From contig CM068373.1 of the NCBI GenBank assembly GCA_034769895.1, positions 200,550,134 to 200,614,133 of the forward strand: 64,000 nucleotides of DNA, written 5' to 3'. Below the pieces are notes generated by a model. That model made no database searches. It was not told where the DNA came from and worked only from the letters and a program-made list of their open reading frames with translations. Positions 60,268 to 64,000 of this stretch are shown here, in pieces (the first letter of the stretch is position 1; the number at the start of each line of letters is the position of its first letter). The DNA comes from Magicicada septendecula. Lineage: Eukaryota > Arthropoda > Insecta > Hemiptera > Cicadidae. The position numbers and the translations under genes are program-made.

Positions 60268-62159
60268 AACAGACCTGTAACACGGCAGGCTTCCACCAAG
60301 AGGAGGAACTTATCTTGGGGCGAGGCTGTTGCCAAGCGTTCCTTGATTTTAAGGAAAGTCTGGGCAACTTTCTGCAAGTCGTAGCTTGCCAGAAAGTCTG
60401 ATACGACGGCGAGATCATCGGAAGATGAGGCCGGGGGAGAACGCTTGGCGGCAGCTGCATAGCTGCGGCGGGGCGAGACGGTGGAAGCCTTGGGGGCAGG
60501 TGGTACTGGAGCGGGTGGCCGCTCTGGCTTTTGGTGGACGGGCTTGGGTCCAGTGGCAGGTGGTTTAGGCTGGCCCGTGTTCTTGGCCTGAGTCCTACCT
60601 TTCTTGCCCGATCTGGGGAATCTAGGCTTGGGTGGCGGCGGCAATGGAGGATCAATTTCCTCATCGTCCGGCGGGGTGTAGTGTGGAACTTCGCGTTCCG
60701 GTTCCGGGGGCGCGGTGGGTGGTTTGGCCTGTGGAGCTTCGCTCGGGCTCACTGCACTGCTGGGTTTCGGAACCGGAGCAGACCTAGGGGCTGGTTTCCG
60801 GACCACAGGTTCAGCGGCTTTGGCCGGTTTGACTGGTTGGCTAACATGTCGAGGCTTAGGCTGGACCGGTTTCTTAAGTTTGTCCAGCTGCTCGTTATAT
60901 ACTGGGCAGCGCCTGTTATTTGCAGCATGGGCGCCGCCACAGTTTATACAATATCGGTGGTTGGCCGGGACAGCGCAGGCCTGCGTCAAGTGGTCATTTC
61001 CACAGCGGACGCAGGTCGGCGCGTTCCGACAACCGAAGCTGCTGTGGCCGAACCGCTGGCACCTGTGGCACTGGGAAAGTCGCCCGGTCTGGCGGCAGGG
61101 GTCTACGCTCACGCAGAGCCCGAAAAGCCGTTTTAAATCTAACAAGGGCTGGGAGGAGTCGCCCTTCTCTACCAGGAGTCTGATTAGCGGGAGTGGTCGA
61201 CGCGAGCCATAAGTAGTGTACAGCCGTGAGGCTCCCACAACCTTATAGCCCGCGTCGCGCAGTTCGTCTAGGACGACCTGCGGATCCGCCTGTATTTCCA
61301 GGCCCCGAAGGACGAGGGCTACAGGCTTCACTCTGTTGAGAGTGTAGGTATGGAACTGGAACGATTCATGTTCCAGCCACTGGACAACTCCGAAGTGCTC
61401 GGATGCACTGCGGCAGGTAACGCGCACAGTCTCGCTCGCAAGGAGCTTGACCGATGCGTTATCTGCCAGCGCAACGACCTTGCGGAGCCGGCGAACAAAG
61501 CCGATTACATCCCTGACGTTCGTAACGAACACCGGCGGGATCCTTCCTTCGGAGGTGCGACTAGGCGCAACCTCAGCGGAGGCTTGGAATGCTGCCGAGT
61601 CCGTGGCCGAACTCAAGGAGGTCAGGGAGGGAGACTTTCTCGGCTTGCCACCGTGCCCTACTACCACCCAGTCGGTGGAAGCCGAGGTCTCCATGGCTGG
61701 GGAGTTAGACTCCGGCAGAGGTACAGGGATGCTTGGCCTACTGGCGGCCGTGCAGCCGGAAGGTCCGGCCGTTGCGGGCTTGGTCGGCCCTAATAAGGAC
61801 CGATTATTGGGACGAGCTTGCGCGGGTTCAGCAGGGCTTCCCGCGCGAGTCGTTGGGTTCCCGACTGGCCCAAGTGGCCGGCCGGGGGGCTCGTTGCTGC
61901 CGCACAGTGCTTTGGGGGCACTATCAGCTGGTCTAATGCCGACTAGCTCGGCTCTTTGTCCAGCGGGTACCCGGGGGCCGAACTGTGACACCGTCACAGT
62001 GGCGGCGCAACCCGCATCTCTATTTGTCAGTCCTACTCTCGGACTCCCCGGGTTTCGCTGGACAGCGCTACCTACAAGACTTACCGGCACTGTGCGGCAG
62101 GTCCCAGTTGTGTTCTTGTTGTCATCGTCTTGCTGGCAAGGCGGCTGGTCCACTTCCAT
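60264..62159 (-). CDS. LINE ORF1: Gag-like zinc-knuckle protein
   Basis: An open 631-residue frame. Residues about 1-190 are low complexity and Pro/Ser/Gly rich. About 205-300 fit the PRE_C2HC-type domain of Jockey ORF1 proteins (VFVTNVRDVIGFVRRLRKV, then TYTLNRVKPVALVLRGLE). Three zinc knuckles follow: CHRCQRFGHSSFGC, CVRCGNDHLTQAC and CINCGGAHAANNRRC. The C-terminus is a Pro-rich, basic tail. The protein is expected to bind element RNA as a nucleic-acid chaperone. Its TGA stop overlaps the ORF2 ATG (ATGA, 60264-60267), which suggests ORF2 translation by termination-reinitiation. No lesion is visible, unlike ORF2. Confidence 0.88.
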   Translation of the reverse strand: MEVDQPPCQQDDDNKNTTGTCRTVPVSLVGSAVQRNPGSPRVGLTNRDAGCAATVTVSQFGPRVPAGQRAELVGIRPADSAPKALCGSNEPPGRPLGPVGNPTTRAGSPAEPAQARPNNRSLLGPTKPATAGPSGCTAASRPSIPVPLPESNSPAMETSASTDWVVVGHGGKPRKSPSLTSLSSATDSAAFQASAEVAPSRTSEGRIPPVFVTNVRDVIGFVRRLRKVVALADNASVKLLASETVRVTCRSASEHFGVVQWLEHESFQFHTYTLNRVKPVALVLRGLEIQADPQVVLDELRDAGYKVVGASRLYTTYGSRRPLPLIRLLVEKGDSSQPLLDLKRLFGLCVSVDPCRQTGRLSQCHRCQRFGHSSFGCRNAPTCVRCGNDHLTQACAVPANHRYCINCGGAHAANNRRCPVYNEQLDKLKKPVQPKPRHVSQPVKPAKAAEPVVRKPAPRSAPVPKPSSAVSPSEAPQAKPPTAPPEPEREVPHYTPPDDEEIDPPLPPPPKPRFPRSGKKGRTQAKNTGQPKPPATGPKPVHQKPERPPAPVPPAPKASTVSPRRSYAAAAKRSPPASSSDDLAVVSDFLASYDLQKVAQTFLKIKERLATASPQDKFLLLVEACRVTGLL

Positions 62160-62176
62160 CGCAGCTTGGTGTTGTC

Positions 62177-62260
62177 ACTGGCGATGTGGCGAGTGCTTGT
62201 CTTTCCCCGGCGGCTTCTTCTTAACCGCCTCCGTTGGTTGCTGCGAAAGCCTCTTCATGG
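62177..62260 (-). other. Short upstream ORF in the LINE 5' leader
   Basis: An ATG at 62260 opens a 27-codon Lys/Pro-rich frame (MKRLSQQP...) that stops 18 bases before the ORF1 ATG. It may be a leader uORF or a former in-frame N-terminus of ORF1. Only the reading frame is seen. Confidence 0.4.
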
Positions 62261-62392
62261 CAGTAGCGTAGAGGACGAGGCGTTCCTCTTCTGCGTTGCG
62301 TTTCCTCTTCTGATGCTGTTGTTGTTACCACTTCGAGAGCAAGCAGTCGAATCCGAAAATTACGAATATGCATAACCTAGAAACTCATAACA

Positions 62393-64000
62393 TATGAAAA
62401 TGCGACCATACTAGAAAATCATTGTTGGGGAAGCATTTTAGTCAGCGGAAGTGAGCAAGACAAAGAACAAGATTCTTGGATGATATAGAAGGACTATTGA
62501 AGTGAAAGGGTGGCGACGGCGAACGACGGATAGAGAAGGAGACCAAGTGCTGTGACGCCATGATGTTAATAAATAATATGATGGGTCTGTACGTACTAAA
62601 TATGTTTAGTTTAAACCAAAAATAGCTTTAACAAAACTAATTTTTTAAGATAACAGCGTTTAGAAGAACCAAAAGTACTCACTACATGCCAGTCCTTGGC
62701 TATTATAAGCTCTATAAGGTTTAAGAGCAATATCACAGGTAACATATGATGTTTTCATGAATGTGCTAAAAAGTGTACAAAGATTTGTGCTTAATAATGT
62801 TTAAATCAAACTACTAAATCTAAACCTTTATCTTTAAAATATATTGATAGCACGTTATCGATAATAAGCAGTTTTTTATTACGTCTCTTTAATATGAATG
62901 CAACTACTACTTAAAATATAAACAAACCCGTTACTTTAATAATGCAAACACCAATCAATTATTTCTTTGTAACAACAGTTTCTTGTGTCTAGTCGGAACA
63001 TCACACAGACGCCTCACACACAAACGGTGTATCGTCTCTAAGTAGATCGTGTGTTTACAGGTTATGTTAGCTTCACGTTGCCTCTGTTTTACATTACGTA
63101 AAGTTTCTACTCTATGTTACTCAGTTTCTAAAGTTTGGTAGGCAAGCAGGTCAGTGGATAGAGTTAGCACATTGTTTTTCTGTATTTATTAAAGTCTCTA
63201 GAAGTCAACCTACTTACTGCCTTAGTTTTAAACTAATGTAAGTTGCGACCTGGAGTGAATGAATTCCGGACTTCCTGCACTATAGGAAAGAGCTTACTGT
63301 CGCCCTGATTTATTAGGTACGAGGTGTATTAGCACGAAACCTGAGATATATTTTTTTAATAGACTGGGCGTCTTGCGGTCGTACGAGAAACTTTTAGTTT
63401 TCCTTTGTTATTTTTTAAAGAATCGTTACCTTTTCAAAGTACACATCAATATACCAAAGTATGTCTACCGTTTGAAGTATACAATTTAAATTGTTTTAGT
63501 CTCCTGTTTTATAATCTCGTAAACAGTACTGCAACAACCTCTCGCAAATTATTTACCTATGTGTACTCTTATGTGCGTAGACGCTCACAGCCACCAGCCG
63601 CTATCTGGTTATCTATCTGGGTTTCATAATCATCCATATGAAGTTTGACCAAGTTGAGTCATGTGATGGTTTCACTACGCAGTTAGCTACGAACACACCG
63701 CAGCGTCCTCTGTTCACTGGTTTAACGTCTGTTACCTCCTGGAAGCATTCCAAGTCTTACAAAACCACTCGGTTTAGTTTCCTACATTCCAAATTACACA
63801 ACAATAGTGGTGAAGCCATTCCAATGTATATTTTTGTTCAGAACTTTTTTTATTGCTGCTAAAGTTATCTTAGTTCAAAATGTTTTCAATTAGTTTGCTA
63901 GTACCTCATATATTATTAACAATATTTGTTAAATCACTGCTTAAATAGCGACTAATTTGATTTTGAGATATGAGCTACAAATTACTCGTGTAGCGTATAT
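62393..64000. other. Intergenic DNA to the window end
   Basis: No recognisable gene, RNA or repeat. Plus-strand frames at 63405-63629 and 63638-63862 show no family motif and are probably chance. Confidence 0.45.

Larger units (their letters stand above)
58218..62325 (-). mobile_element. Jockey-clade non-LTR retrotransposon, internally deleted
   Basis: This GC-rich block of about 4.1 kb contrasts with the AT-rich window. It encodes ORF1 (zinc-knuckle protein) and ORF2 (endonuclease plus RT) on the minus strand, overlapping by ATGA. A candidate 6-bp target duplication GTGGTA (minus sense) lies at 62326-62331 and 58212-58217. In that case the final Val-Val and stop of ORF2 come from target DNA, and the element has no 3' UTR or poly(A). 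The 5' end would read ACAACAACAGC. The duplication is short and could be chance. Confidence 0.8.

Noticed and set aside
61447..62271. 274-residue plus-strand frame and other long plus frames at 58-62 kb
   Set aside because: Antisense shadows in GC-rich LINE DNA, where stop codons are rare.

Overview
The window reads as nuclear DNA of an insect with a large, repeat-rich genome. It is strongly AT-rich, has very low gene density, carries long dinucleotide arrays, and holds one intact insect-type chemoreceptor gene. Most other coding signal comes from transposable elements in various states of decay. A hemimetabolous insect such as a cockroach, termite or stick insect would fit, but that is inference from style; no marker gene fixes the species.

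Layout. 1-8.9 kb: AT-rich DNA with a 394-bp palindrome (799-1192), a decayed coding fragment (3265-3613, minus) and a mariner-like helix-turn-helix remnant (about 3.8-4.05 kb, minus). 9.1-13.84 kb (plus): a broken gene of a large uncharacterised metazoan family with N-terminal Cys motifs, a PIN/FEN1-like nuclease domain and a C-terminal CXC-type Cys-rich tail. It still has a recognisable first intron, and a 193-bp hairpin element with a 12-bp target duplication sits inside it. A second copy of that hairpin element lies at 18.6 kb. 16.3-17.5 kb (minus): the only convincing intact host gene, a single-exon gustatory receptor.

19.9-37 kb: LINE debris, a small hairpin, and two nearly identical hAT transposons (23061-26647 minus, 33406-37002 plus) in opposite orientation. 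Each has its own perfect 8-bp target duplication, and both lack the usual 5' coding region. Between them lie a ~155-bp tandem repeat, a decayed LTR fragment, a very long compound microsatellite and a cluster of diverged repeats.

37-50 kb: retroelement remains. These are a minus-strand Gypsy-type Gag and its probable 5' LTR, split by a solo LTR of a related family with an ATAT target duplication, then a Penelope-like C-terminal fragment and two LINE fragments. 50.5-53.6 kb (plus): a third hAT element of another family, with terminal repeats and target duplication and only two visible coding lesions. 57.8-62.4 kb (minus): an LTR of the same group apparently split by a GC-rich Jockey-clade LINE. 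The LINE has an open ORF1, and an ORF2 carrying an internal deletion of the front half of its reverse transcriptase. The final 1.6 kb shows nothing recognisable.

The pieces do not form a pathway. The window is a nested record of insertions around one receptor gene and one decayed nuclease-family gene. The most unusual items are the nuclease/CXC pseudogene, the hairpin element whose arms co-vary between copies, the hAT pair with a shared 5' coding loss, and the two LTR nests.
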